DNA of 64,000 nt from Halicephalobus mephisto (Eukaryota > Nematoda > Chromadorea > Rhabditida > Panagrolaimidae). A program made the translations under genes and the position numbers. This document shows, piece after piece, positions 35,101 through 43,667 of this stretch (its first letter is position 1; the number at the start of each line of letters is the position of its first letter). The notes beneath the pieces are model-generated. The model saw only the letters and a list, made by a program, of their open reading frames with translations, was not told the origin of the DNA and searched no databases. The stretch lies in NCBI GenBank assembly GCA_009193035.1, contig SWDT01000017.1:310001-374000 (forward strand), read 5' to 3'.

Positions 35101-38100
35101 AATTTTAAATTGATTAAACGTAATTGATCATGATCGAGCATTGTAAGGCTCCCACAATTAAAAATCAATGTTTAAAATTTGTCTTGAGATGAATTTTGGG
35201 AAGTTGTTAGAGATCAAAAAATTTTTTAAAATCCTAATTGGAAAAATAAAACTTTGACAAAATATGAATGAATGCCAAATTTTGGTTTTTGACAAAATAT
35301 AAATGAATGCCAAATTTTGGTTTTTGGCGAAATATGAATGAATGCCAAATTTTGGATTTTTGGCGAAATATGAATGAATGCCAAATTTTGGTTTTTGGTA
35401 AAGTATGAAAATTACCAAGTTTTGAATTTCCATATAATTATAAAATTTAAAAAATTTTTTAAATAACCTAAAAGTGAATTTTGCATTTTTTTAAACTTTC
35501 GAAATTCTTGATTTTAGAAATTTTCACAGAATTCTAGTTTTAAAATTCTCTAGGATTATTTTCGAAGGTTTCAGAAGTCTTCTAAAAGGATTTTTAGAAG
35601 ATTCCAGAACTTTCAAGCGTATTTCCGAAGGTTTCAGAAGCATTCTAAAAAAATTTCGAGGGTTTCAGAAGTCTTCTAAAAAAATTTCGAGGGTTTCAGA
35701 AGTCTTCTAAAAAATTTTCGGAAGATTTTAGAGATCTTTTAAAATAATTTTGAAGGTTTCAGAAGTCTTCTAAAAAATTTTCAGAAATTTAAAAATCTTT
35801 TAAATTATTTTTAAAAATTAAAAAATAATTTCCGAAAATTGTAAAATTTAAAAATTTTCCAGAAACTCCGCAGAATTAAAATTTTGTAAAAAATAAACTT
35901 TTTTCTGTTTTAATTCATTTTTAAAAGTCAATTTGTTTTTCGTCAAACATGATTCATTTAATTTTTCTTCAATTTTCTCGACATTTAGTCCGCGTGATGT
36001 TTCAAAATCAAAAAATCAAAAATGAATAAAGATCAATTGTTCAATCAGAAACTTCATTTGGGAAATACTCGACCAAATAATTTTGATTGTTTCAGGGCGA
36101 CGATGAGAACAAAAAAGAAAAATCGGATAATGATGGATCTGACGACGGGGATAACGAACGTTCTGGAAAAAATAACAAACATAAACCTAAAGGAAACGGC
36201 GACGATGGAGCAGATTCTGGAGACGGAAAAGGCGACGGAGACAAGGCTACGATGATTATGGAGCCTGATGGAAGTTCTCAAGGTAAGTATTCATATATCA
36301 AAAATTGAATTTATGTATAGAAAAAGTAAATTCATATATGAAAAATGAAATTCATATATGAAAAAGTAAATTTATATATGAAAAACGAAATTCATACATG
36401 AAAAACGAAATTCATATATGAAAAAGTAAATTTATATATGAAAAAGTAAATTTATATATGAAAAATGAAATTCATATATGAAAAAGTAAATTGATATACG
36501 GAATTTTATTTTAGCGATTAACAAAGGAGATGAAGAAGATATAGCAGGTCATGGAGGTGCTTCTGGAAAAGATGGAGACGGTGTTAATGGTAATGGAGGA
36601 AAGGATTCTGGAGACGAAATTGACGGAATCAAAGGCAATGGACTCGGAGGAAGAGTTATCACTGGACCTAGTCATTTGAGCTCTGAGAAACCTGAAACTG
36701 AGGATGATGGAGAACCTGGAGCCACTGAAAAAGAACCTAATGGAGCAGGTGGGTCTTCTGGAGATGGAGAAGGATCTGATGGAGCTGGCGGAACTGGTGG
36801 AGAAGGAGATGGGAACGGAGAAGGACCTGATGGAGCAGGTGGGTCTTCTGGAGATGATGACGGAGATGGAAATGAACCTAATGGAACAAAGGGATCTTCT
36901 GGAGAAGGAGATGAATTCAATGGAGCAGCCGGATCTCCGGGAGAAGGACCCAATGGAGCTGACGGATCTCCGGAAGAAGGAGATGGACCTACCGGAGCAG
37001 CCGGATCTCCAGACGACAATGAAGAAGACCCTAATGCAGGTCTGGGGGATGGAGACGACGTTCCTCCTCCTTCTAGTGCCGAAACTGCTGCAGACGAGCT
37101 TGCCAGATTGAACAAAGGAGAACTCGGCGAAGACAACAGTTTGTTCCCTTCTCGCAGTGGAGAAAACAAAGAAGACGGAGATTCTGGAGACGGTAACAAA
37201 GAAGATTCCGGAGATGGTAATGGAGAAGGTGAAAACGGTAATGAAGGAGGCGAAGACGGTGATGGAGGCGATTCTGAAAACGGACCCGAAATAGAAACCG
37301 ATGGAGGTGACGGAGACGGTAATGGAGTAGACAAAGAAGACAAAACTGGAGGAAATGGAGGGGAATCAGAAGGCGGAGAAGATGGAGATATCGATTCTAA
37401 TGGATCTGGAGGGTCTGGTGGATCTAAAAAATCCGGTGGATCTGGTGGATCTAAAAAGTCCGGTGGATCTGGTGGATCTAAAAAGTCCGGTGGATCTGGT
37501 GGAAGAAAAACAGGATCTTCTAGAGGAAATAAATCAGGTGAAAAACATAAATTGAAACCTAAAAATAAGTCCAATTATCGTCGTCCGAAAGTCCATGGAA
37601 CTAAAAATAATGCCTTCCTTCAAGAACCCGCTCGTCAACAAACCCAATCCGAAGGTGGAAGCGGAGGTTCGGGAGGACTTATGAGGTCCTGCTTCAGTGG
37701 GGACATGGAGGTCACTACAGTATCCGGAAAGAAGAGAATGGACGAACTCGAAATTGGAGATCTTATTCTCGTTCCTGCCTCGGGCAAACTTCTAAAATAC
37801 GAAAAAGTAGAAATGTTCTACCACAGAGAACCCGAAACCGTCACTAAATTCGTCCATCTGAAGACAGAATCCGGAAGAAGTTTGTCCTTGACTCCGCTGC
37901 ATCTTCTGCCTTTCGACGACTGTCAAGTACTTTCAGAATCCAGTCTAGACATGGACAGCGTGGAAACCCTCATGAGGAAGTCCAAATTCGCCCACAGAAT
38001 CCAACCAGGCCAATGTGTGGTTACAGTATCCGACGAAGACGGAAAATTGGTCATTGATCGAGTAACTTTTGTCGGTAGGAAAATCTCGAAGGGAATTTAC

Positions 38101-38328
38101 TCCCCGATGACTGTAGAAGGTTCACTGATTGCTAACGGAGTCTTGGCTTCGTGTTTCAGTCAGATAGAATCTCACGGAATTCAGAAACTGGCTTATGACA
38201 CTTTGTTCGGAATCTATAACTTCTTCGGGTACATGAAGGATGCTTTCGTGGAGACCCAGGAGATTCCATCGATGCTCAACTACATTCACGTCCTCAGTCG
38301 ACACGTTCTGCCATTCGCCAAGTACTAA
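26104..38328 (+). CDS. qua-1: QUA-1-like (quahog) hedgehog-related protein with Hint domain
   Basis: Seven exons: 26104-26268, 27031-27116, 27291-27581, 28672-29288, 29667-29725, 36096-36282 and 36515-38328. Phases 0, 2, 2, 1, 0 and 1 all agree, giving 1072 aa. Residues 1-19 are a signal peptide. Residues about 20-205 form the Cys-rich Qua domain (DTIRMHCQKLDLCG, SHTCCE, LLVKAIERLPEGYRVTICR). A Trp-Ser repeat (WSSWSSSSWSSWS) follows, then about 600 residues of Gly/Ser/Asp/Glu/Lys-rich sequence including SGGSKK repeats. The C-terminal 212 residues are a Hint autoprocessing domain: nucleophile Cys861 in RSCFSGD, T928 and H931 in LTPLH, and ANGVLASCFS near the end. Hint domains cleave before the Cys through a thioester. 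In nematodes the QUA protein is linked to cuticle and moulting. The first exons and the Hint exon have strong codon bias. Introns 2 and 5 carry nested genes. Confidence 0.85.
26270..26830. repeat. Tandem repeat in qua-1 intron 1
   Basis: About 15 diverged units of 30-40 bp share tttaaaaaatcaaatttttc and aaagttgttt phrases. Confidence 0.65.
27156..27228 (+). tRNA. tRNA-Val (anticodon AAC)
   Basis: A 73-base cloverleaf. The acceptor arm GGTCGCG pairs with CGCGATC (one G-U) before discriminator A. There is a D arm with the A box TGGTGTAGGGGTTATCA. The anticodon stem TCAGT/ACTGA carries the loop CTAACAC (anticodon AAC). The T arm is GGTGG-TTCGATT-CCGCC with a good B box. CCA is not encoded, as usual in eukaryotes. 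A TTTTT run about 7 bases downstream is a polymerase III terminator. It lies on the same strand inside intron 2 of the qua-1-like gene. Confidence 0.95.
29814..33340 (-). CDS. SLC2-family facilitated sugar transporter (GLUT-like), nested gene
   Basis: Four exons on the minus strand, 33340-33104, 32830-32383, 31215-30698 and 30149-29814, give 512 aa, the normal length for 12-helix SLC2 carriers. Hallmarks: DKLGRK after helix 2 (128-133), a GRCIIGLNVGISSS helix 4-5 motif followed by ELSPLKWRGAIG, MESPKY at the central loop (the usual PES reads MES), QQLTGIN in helix 7 (323-329, sugar-contacting Gln pair), EKLGRR (372-377), GPGSIPFFYVSELF in helix 10 (Phe where human GLUT1 has the cytochalasin-site Trp), and PETKGKS (491-497). 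The 79-residue first exon has a charged, Ser-rich cytosolic N-tail, and the extracellular loop 1 carries NST glycosylation sites. The third intron starts GC, not GT. TTTTTTCAG two bases before the ATG suggests trans-splicing. The whole gene lies inside intron 5 of the qua-1-like gene, in opposite orientation. Confidence 0.9.
30150..30697 (-). other. GC-AG intron of the SLC2 gene
   Basis: The donor reads GAG|GCAAGT, which is the strong consensus for GC-AG introns. Using the nearest GT (two codons on) would shift the following exon out of frame, whereas the GC donor keeps both transmembrane exons in phase. The intron itself contains repeats built on aaccaaaattacaatttact and cttttttgcgggaattt. 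Confidence 0.75.
31840..32345. repeat. About 180 bp direct duplication in the SLC2 gene
   Basis: Blocks at about 31855-32035 and 32160-32342 are nearly identical (gtacattctgtttaaatata, gggtacctaacccttaatct, atatatgaaaatgcatgtaa). Both are in the intron between the second and third coding exons. Confidence 0.75.
32840..33090. repeat. About 20 bp minisatellite in the first SLC2 intron
   Basis: A dozen units of attgatatatcaaaatcgaa or attgatatatcgaaattaag. Confidence 0.75.
33341..34440. repeat. qua-1 intron 5, repeats upstream of the SLC2 gene
   Basis: 33.35-33.85 kb holds three units of about 125 bp with acaaaatggtcccgacgcga. 34.02-34.43 kb holds about ten units of 30-35 bp with gaattaattagtttcaaaat and agaaaatttcgaa. 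Confidence 0.65.
34450..35030 (-). repeat. Dispersed repeat (cctacagtatccca family), three tandem units
   Basis: Units near 34460, 34675 and 34900 each contain gaagcgatagcctgaatatc and ggatactgtagg on the plus strand, the inverse of the copies at 17.9 and 57.8 kb. Unit spacing is about 215 bp. Confidence 0.7.
35260..35830. repeat. Two short tandem arrays in qua-1 intron 5
   Basis: 35.26-35.41 kb holds four to five units of about 36 bp (tatgaatgaatgccaaattt). 35.54-35.81 kb holds units with gtttcagaagtcttctaaaa. Confidence 0.65.
36290..36500. repeat. Minisatellite in qua-1 intron 6
   Basis: About ten units of 19-21 bp: attcatatatgaaaaagtaa with variants. Related tatatga text also fills an intron of the nitrobindin-like gene. 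Confidence 0.75.
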
Positions 38329-38575
38329 CTTTGTTGTTGTTGTTAAAAATTCCGAGATTCCTCGGGTACTTGCCATACTTGGAAGCTATTCGATTTAGTC
38401 TTTCTGAAATCGATTCGAATATCCTTTTACCAGTGATTATGCAATAATTAATTTATTTTTTAATTTTAAATAAATTTAAAACATAAAAAGTGGGACATAA
38501 TGACTGATCTTCAGTAGTTATAAAAATTTTTTTTTTCAACATTGGTTAGTATTGGTTCATATATTGAATTGATTG

Positions 38576-38726
38576 TACAGTTGAATCTCGATATAAGGCA
38601 CCCTCAAGGGACCAGACAAATCGTGCCTTATATCGTGGGATGCCTGTTATCGAGGGTCGAATATGACTAAAATTATTTAAAATCGTGCCTTATAGCCTGG
38701 GTGCGTTATATCGAGATTCCGCTGTA
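38576..38726. mobile_element. MITE with TA target site (Tc1/mariner/pogo-like ends)
   Basis: The left end tacagttgaatctcgatata and the right end, whose inverse is tacagcggaatctcgatata, form a 26-base inverted repeat with three mismatches, flanked by TA. The core is about 100 bp and repeats tcgtgccttat in both halves. There is no coding capacity. The cag-ggaatctcgatataacgc type of end is common for pogo/Tigger-like MITEs. Confidence 0.7.
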
Positions 38727-39450
38727 TATTTTTAAAGTTGTTTCTAGATTTGATGAGTAGACATTCATTCGAAACCTAAAGACACAGCTATTCTGATTTT
38801 AATAGGTATATAGTTTAGATGAAGCAATGGTAGAAAATATAGAATCTTAAAGATCGAAACTCGCAACTATATATATCGAACAAAGTTTGTATATTTTTAA
38901 ATGTATTCTTATACTCCATAAGTAAGCATTCATTTGAAAACTGGAAACACAGCAATTCTGATTTTAATAGGTATATAGTTTAAATGAAGCAATGCTAGAA
39001 AATATAGAACCTTAAAGATCGAAACTCACAACTATATATATCGAACAAAGTTTGTATATTTTTAAATGTATTCCTAAATCTAGAAAATAGGCACCTGTTC
39101 AAAGCTTGAAAAACAATGATTTCGATTTTAATACATAACTATTTCGAATACAGCAACACAAAAAATTATAGGACTTTAAAGATTGTAACATTTATCTGCG
39201 TTATATATCAACTTCAGTTTGTATATCTTTGAAGTTGTTCTTACATCTTCCAAGTAGATATTCAGTTCAAAAGCTTTAGGAACAATGATTATAACTCTAT
39301 TGTGTAAATATTTTGAACGAAATAATAATGGAATATATGATTCCAAAAATTACAATGTTCTTATATAAGTTGTTCGAACTCGTGTTCTGGAGATCCTTCA
39401 TAAGCATCCTAAGATGAAAATCCTGATTTAAAACGTTTTATAAAGAAATA
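38727..39450. repeat. About 170 bp tandem repeat, four diverged units
   Basis: Units begin near 38727, 38885, 39056 and 39226. They share tttgtatatttttaaatgta, acacagcaattctgatttta and cttaaagatcgaaactc. The array continues, diverged, at 39.99-40.70 kb after the mariner insertion. Confidence 0.65.
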
Positions 39451-39460
39451 ATTACAACTA

Positions 39461-39978
39461 TTAGGTTGAAGCGTTGAAATTTGGCAATTTTTTTGCAGCA
39501 AAATTTAGGACGTTTCCAGGAACTCCTGGAAACCAATCTTTTCAGTATATTAAGATGGAGGTTCGCCCAACAAATTAAGCCTGTAACATTTGCAATTACT
39601 GTTACTCTTGTCGAAATATTGACCTTGAACCGTCAGGATGTACGACTGCTTCTACTTCACGAATACCGTCTGAACCGGAAATCCAAGGAATCCTGTAAGA
39701 ATATCAATCAGTCGATGGGTGAAGGTACGTTGTCTTACCATACCGCAACACTTTGGTTTCAAAAGCTCGATTCTGGTGATTATGACCTCGATAACAAAAC
39801 CCATCTAAGTGCCGAATCCAAGACCGATAATGCTCGCTTACTGAACCGAATTGGAGAGGACCCGTGTCTTACTTCGTTTGAGCTAGGAGAGGGATTTTAG
39901 TGTCCATCAGCTCGAAGAAAAATAAATTTACAAGTTTTTTAAAAAAGAAAATTGCCAAATTTCAACGCTTCAACCTAA
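39461..39978 (+). mobile_element. Internally deleted mariner element with perfect inverted repeats
   Basis: The element begins ttaggttgaagcgttgaaat and ends with the exact reverse complement; the first 31 bases are a perfect inverted repeat. Both ends abut TA, the mariner target. At 518 bp it is well below the usual 1.3 kb, because most of the transposase is missing. The perfect ends and intact TA suggest recent movement, supplied in trans by a full-length element. It sits within the 38.7-40.7 kb tandem array. Confidence 0.85.
39610..39900 (+). pseudogene. Mariner transposase N-terminal fragment (HTH domain)
   Basis: The frame has the mariner/SETMAR paired helix-turn-helix pattern: NRQDVRLLLLHEYRL, NINQSMGEGTLSYHTATLWF, a QKLDSGDYDL segment like the usual W-QKF-SGD-L motif, and a LLNRIGEDPCLT second helix region. 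It stops at TAG 39898-39900, before any DDE catalytic core. No in-frame ATG precedes the domain. Confidence 0.75.
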
Positions 39979-39989
39979 TATATAGACTT

Positions 39990-40700
39990 TGGAACTGCAT
40001 TGGTTTTGAAGTTTTTGAAGAAAGTTTTTTGTTCAGTCTATATATGGGATTGATTTTGCTTATCTATGGACCTGTTTCTAGATCTGATAAACATGTCTTC
40101 AATTAGAAGTTAAAAGAATATTGATGTAATATTTACCTTGTAAAGAATTCAGAAAAGCAATGGTAAAAGACAGAACCTTAAAAAGCATAACTTGTATCTG
40201 TTCTATATATCCGGTTAATTCCGTAAATATACTTCTGAATATTGTAATTAAGCACTCGATCAGAAGCTTTCAGAAGGCTGATGTCAAATATACTCTATAG
40301 ATACGTCAGAATAAGTAATAGCAAGCGATATGGGATTCTGAAGATCGTAATTTGAGCCTACTTTATATATTAGATTAATTTTGACATTAATCTTCTGAGA
40401 GCTTCTGATCGGGTCCCTAATAGTCGTATTTAGAAGGATACTTACAAATATACTCTATAGATACTTCAGAATAAAAATATTGAGAGTCACGGAACTCTAA
40501 GGTTAGTAATTAGGATTTACTTTATATATTGGATTAACTTTGTAAATATCTTTTACCTACAGTAATTAAGTACCCTATTGGAAGTTTTCAGAAGGCTGAT
40601 GTCGAGTTTACTTCACAGATACCTCAGAATGATCAGTTTTAGAAGATATAAAACTTTAAAAATTGTACTTTTTATATATTTCTGAAAATCCAAATCTCGA
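39990..40700. repeat. Continuation of the 170 bp tandem array
   Basis: About four units share tactctatagatacttcaga, ttactttatatattggatta and a gcttctgatcgg phrase. Confidence 0.6.
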
Positions 40701-40703
40701 AGA

Positions 40704-40991
40704 TTATTTACGAAAATTTTGATTAAAAATGTTTTTGGAAAAAAATGATTTTAATCGATGTTGATTCTGGTCTCCAGAACCCCAGAGGGGCCCTGTTTTG
40801 CACATTTCAGATAATGAACAAGTGTCATTTCCAAACATGTCGAAGGACTGACAACAGTCTTTCCGAATGACAGGACTAAAATTGTCATCAATGACAGCCT
40901 GCCGCACAGCGCGAGTCGACACACGTCCTGTCATCGTCCTTGTCATTTCAGCTCCAGAGACACGCGTTTCCTTTCCATCGATTGGCGTCAT
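40704..40991 (-). CDS. Doubtful hypothetical ORF (95 aa)
   Basis: An ATG at 40991-40989 opens a frame on the minus strand whose first about 75 codons are clearly richer in G+C than the neighbourhood. The product has a CC pair and further Cys (DCCQSFDMFGNDTC, then SEMC), no signal peptide and no recognisable domain. The DNA also shows many tgtcat/atgaca hexamers, so the composition could reflect a non-coding repeat. On the plus strand an AATAAA lies at about 41057. Confidence 0.25.
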   Translation of the reverse strand: MTPIDGKETRVSGAEMTRTMTGRVSTRAVRQAVIDDNFSPVIRKDCCQSFDMFGNDTCSLSEMCKTGPLWGSGDQNQHRLKSFFSKNIFNQNFRK

Positions 40992-41099
40992 CGTTTTTAA
41001 CTGTCATTTTGTTTAGTTTGTTTTTGTCTTTCACGCTGTAAAACTGTCAACTTTAATAAAGCTTGGAGTTGACTGAAGTCCCGCGAGTCTCTGATTCAA

Positions 41100-42105
41100 A
41101 AGTCACACTAGTTCGAAAATCGGAAATTGATATTCTTGCGGAATTCTCTTGACACGAATTTTTAGAGCTTTCTAAAGTTTTTCAGAATCTTAGATTTGAA
41201 GTAATTCTAAGGCCTTTTATAGGATTCTAGAAAATAAAAATTTTCACAAAGGTTCTAAAAACTTTTGCACGATTCTGGAAGGTTTCAGAATCTTAAAATT
41301 TTCTAGAATCTTTTAAAATTTTTTAGAATCTTAGATTTTAAATAATTTTAAAATCTTATGAAATTCCGAAAAATAAGAAAGACTTACATGAAATTTTGGA
41401 AGGTTTCAGAATCTTCTACCAGATTCCATAGTCTTCTAAAACCTTCTAAAATTTTCAAGAATCTTTTAAATTCCTCCAGAATCTTAGATTTCAAATAATT
41501 TTATAATCTTATGAAATTCCGAAAAATAAGAAAGACTTACATGAGATTCTGGGAGGTTTCAGAATCTTCTACCAGATTCCATAGTCTTCTAAAACTTTCT
41601 AAAATTTTCTAGAATCTTCCAAAATCCTCCAGAACCTTAGATTTCAAATAATTTTATAATCTTTTATAAAATTTTAGAAGATAATAAAAATTTCCAAAAA
41701 ATTTATAAAATTTTAAAAATCGGAAAAAAATTCCAGAAACTTCCATAATATGTTCAAAAGTTTCAGAATCTTTAATTTTTAATTTCGAAAGATTTCAATT
41801 CATTAAAATTTTACAAATTTAAAAAAATTTTTTTATTTCTTTAAATTTTTAATTTTTTTTTGAGTTTCTTTAATTTTTAAAATTTTTTTATTTCTTTAAA
41901 TTTTTAATTTTTTTAAAACTTTTTTTTAATTTTTAAAATTTTATTCCTTTAAATTTTTAATTTTTTTTGAGTTTCTTTAATTTTTAAAATTTTTTTATTT
42001 CTTTAAATTTTAAATTTTTAAAATTTTTTTATTTCTTTAAATTTTTAATTTTTAGAATTTTTTTATTTTTTAGAATTTTTTTCCGATTTTTTTTTAATTT
42101 TTAGA
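41100..42105. repeat. A+T-rich tandem repeats upstream of the basic-repeat gene
   Basis: Three units of about 150 bp at 41.2-41.65 kb share ccgaaaaataagaaagactt and aggtttcagaatcttctacc. 41.75-42.10 kb is tttaaatttttaatttttt text. Confidence 0.6.
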
Positions 42106-42116
42106 TTTTTTCAGAA

Positions 42117-42710
42117 ATGCCTCGACGACCAGTCTTCCGGACTCCAGAAGAAGAAGAAGAATACCGTATCCGTCGACGACAAAGGAACACAGAAATTCAA
42201 AGAGAACGTAGAAGAAAAATGAAAGAAAAATTTCAACTTGGAGAAACTCAAAAAATCGAAGAAAAAAATTTCAATCAAGTCATGGATTACATTTCGAGAA
42301 TCGTGACGAGTACTGTAGAATCCTCTTCTGTGATTTCCGAAACTCAAAATTTTCAAACAAATTTCAAAAATGAAAAAAATGATGAAATTTCGAAAATTCT
42401 AAAAAGACAAAAAAACACAGAAGCTCAAAGACGACGAAGAGCTCAATTAAAAAAATTAAAAATTAAAAATCCACAAGAAAAACCCAAAAGAACTCCAGAA
42501 GAAGAAGATGCTTATGTTATTATGAGAAGGATGAAGAACACAGAAAGTCAAAGAAGAAGAAGACAAAAAATTCGCGAAGAAAAATTAAAAGTCAAAATTG
42601 AAGCCGAAAATTTGAAAAATCACATTGATCCGTCCGACTGTACAGGGGTTCTTGTCGAGATTCTGAAGCTCTGTTCAGCTGTTGCTACTACTCCCGAAAG
42701 TACAACGTAG
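42117..42710 (+). CDS. Basic repeat protein, STPR/bZIP-basic-region-like (197 aa)
   Basis: A single exon, preceded by TTTTTTCAG two bases before the ATG (likely trans-spliced). The 197-residue protein is highly charged and helical. It has three copies of a basic block: RIRRRQRNTEIQRERRRKM (about residues 17-35), ILKRQKNTEAQRRRR (about 94-108) and MRRMKNTESQRRRR (about 138-151); the first and third are preceded by RTPEEEE or RTPEEED. The spacing and the RxxNxExQRRRR pattern recall STPR (score-and-three) DNA-binding repeats or bZIP basic regions, and I infer nucleic-acid binding. The C-terminus (DCTGVLVEILKLCSAVATT) is hydrophobic, perhaps a partner-binding helix. Family assignment is uncertain. 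Confidence 0.65.
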   Translation: MPRRPVFRTPEEEEEYRIRRRQRNTEIQRERRRKMKEKFQLGETQKIEEKNFNQVMDYISRIVTSTVESSSVISETQNFQTNFKNEKNDEISKILKRQKNTEAQRRRRAQLKKLKIKNPQEKPKRTPEEEDAYVIMRRMKNTESQRRRRQKIREEKLKVKIEAENLKNHIDPSDCTGVLVEILKLCSAVATTPESTT

Positions 42711-42714
42711 AAAA

Positions 42715-43480
42715 AATAGTAATTAAATCGTTATTTAGGTTATTTTCAAAATCCGGTGATCTAATATATCGTTTTCAAAAAATGTAATAAATTTAATTTT
42801 TGGCGTTCTGTGTCTTTTGACAATTCACAAAAATTCTGTTTTTAAATTTTTTGATTATAAAAATAGTAATTAAATCGTTATTTAGGTTATTTTCGAAATC
42901 CGGTGATCTAATATATGGTTTTCAAAAATGTAATAAAACTAATTTTTGGCGTTCTGTGTCTTTTGACAATTTAAAAAATTTTTAATCTTTAAAAATCTTT
43001 TTTGATTATAAAAATAGTAATTAAATCGTTAATTAGGTTATTTTCAAAATCCGGTGATCTAATATATCATTTTTCAAAAATGTAATAAAACTAATTTTTG
43101 GCGTTCTGTGTCTTTTGACAATTTAAAAAAATTCTGTTTTTAAATTTTTTGATTATAAAAATTATAATTAAATCGTTATTTAGGTTATTTTCAAAATCCG
43201 GTGATCTAATATATCGTTTTCAAAAATGTAATAAATTTAATTTTTGGCGTTCTGTGTCCTTTGACAATTCACAAAAATTCTGCTTTTAAATTTTTTGATT
43301 ATAAAAATTATAATTAAATCGTTAATTAGGTTATTTTCAAAATCCGGTGATCTAATATATCGTTTTCATAAATGTAATAAAACTAATCTTTGGCGTTCTG
43401 TGTCTTTTGACAATTCACAAAAATTTTAATTTTTTAAGTTTGATATTTTAAATTTTTCCTCATATTTAAAATTATCATAA
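42715..43480. repeat. Five-copy, about 150 bp tandem repeat after the basic-repeat gene
   Basis: Units share aattaaatcgttatttaggt, aaaatccggtgatctaatat and tttttggcgttctgtgtctt. The first unit begins at the stop codon, so the array supplies the 3' UTR and an AATAAA (about 42787). A sixth partial copy runs to 43.58 kb. Confidence 0.8.
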
Positions 43481-43667
43481 TTAGCCTATCAATATTTTTG
43501 ACTTTTAAATTCAAGAATTATATTGTTTTTTTCGAAAATCCAATGAAATTCATTTTTGGCGTTATGTGTCCGTTGACAATTTGCAAAGTTCTTCATTTTT
43601 TTCGACTCTCTTTGAACCTTACATTTTATCCTATTTTTTTCATTACTTTTTGTTTTTTTTCAGAATC

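Noticed and set aside
36672..37574. 300-codon Pro/Ser/Asp-rich ORF on the minus strand
   Set aside because: It is the mirror of the repetitive Gly/Asp/Glu codons of the qua-1 spacer exon; its composition fully follows from the sense strand, and it has no start context or splice structure.
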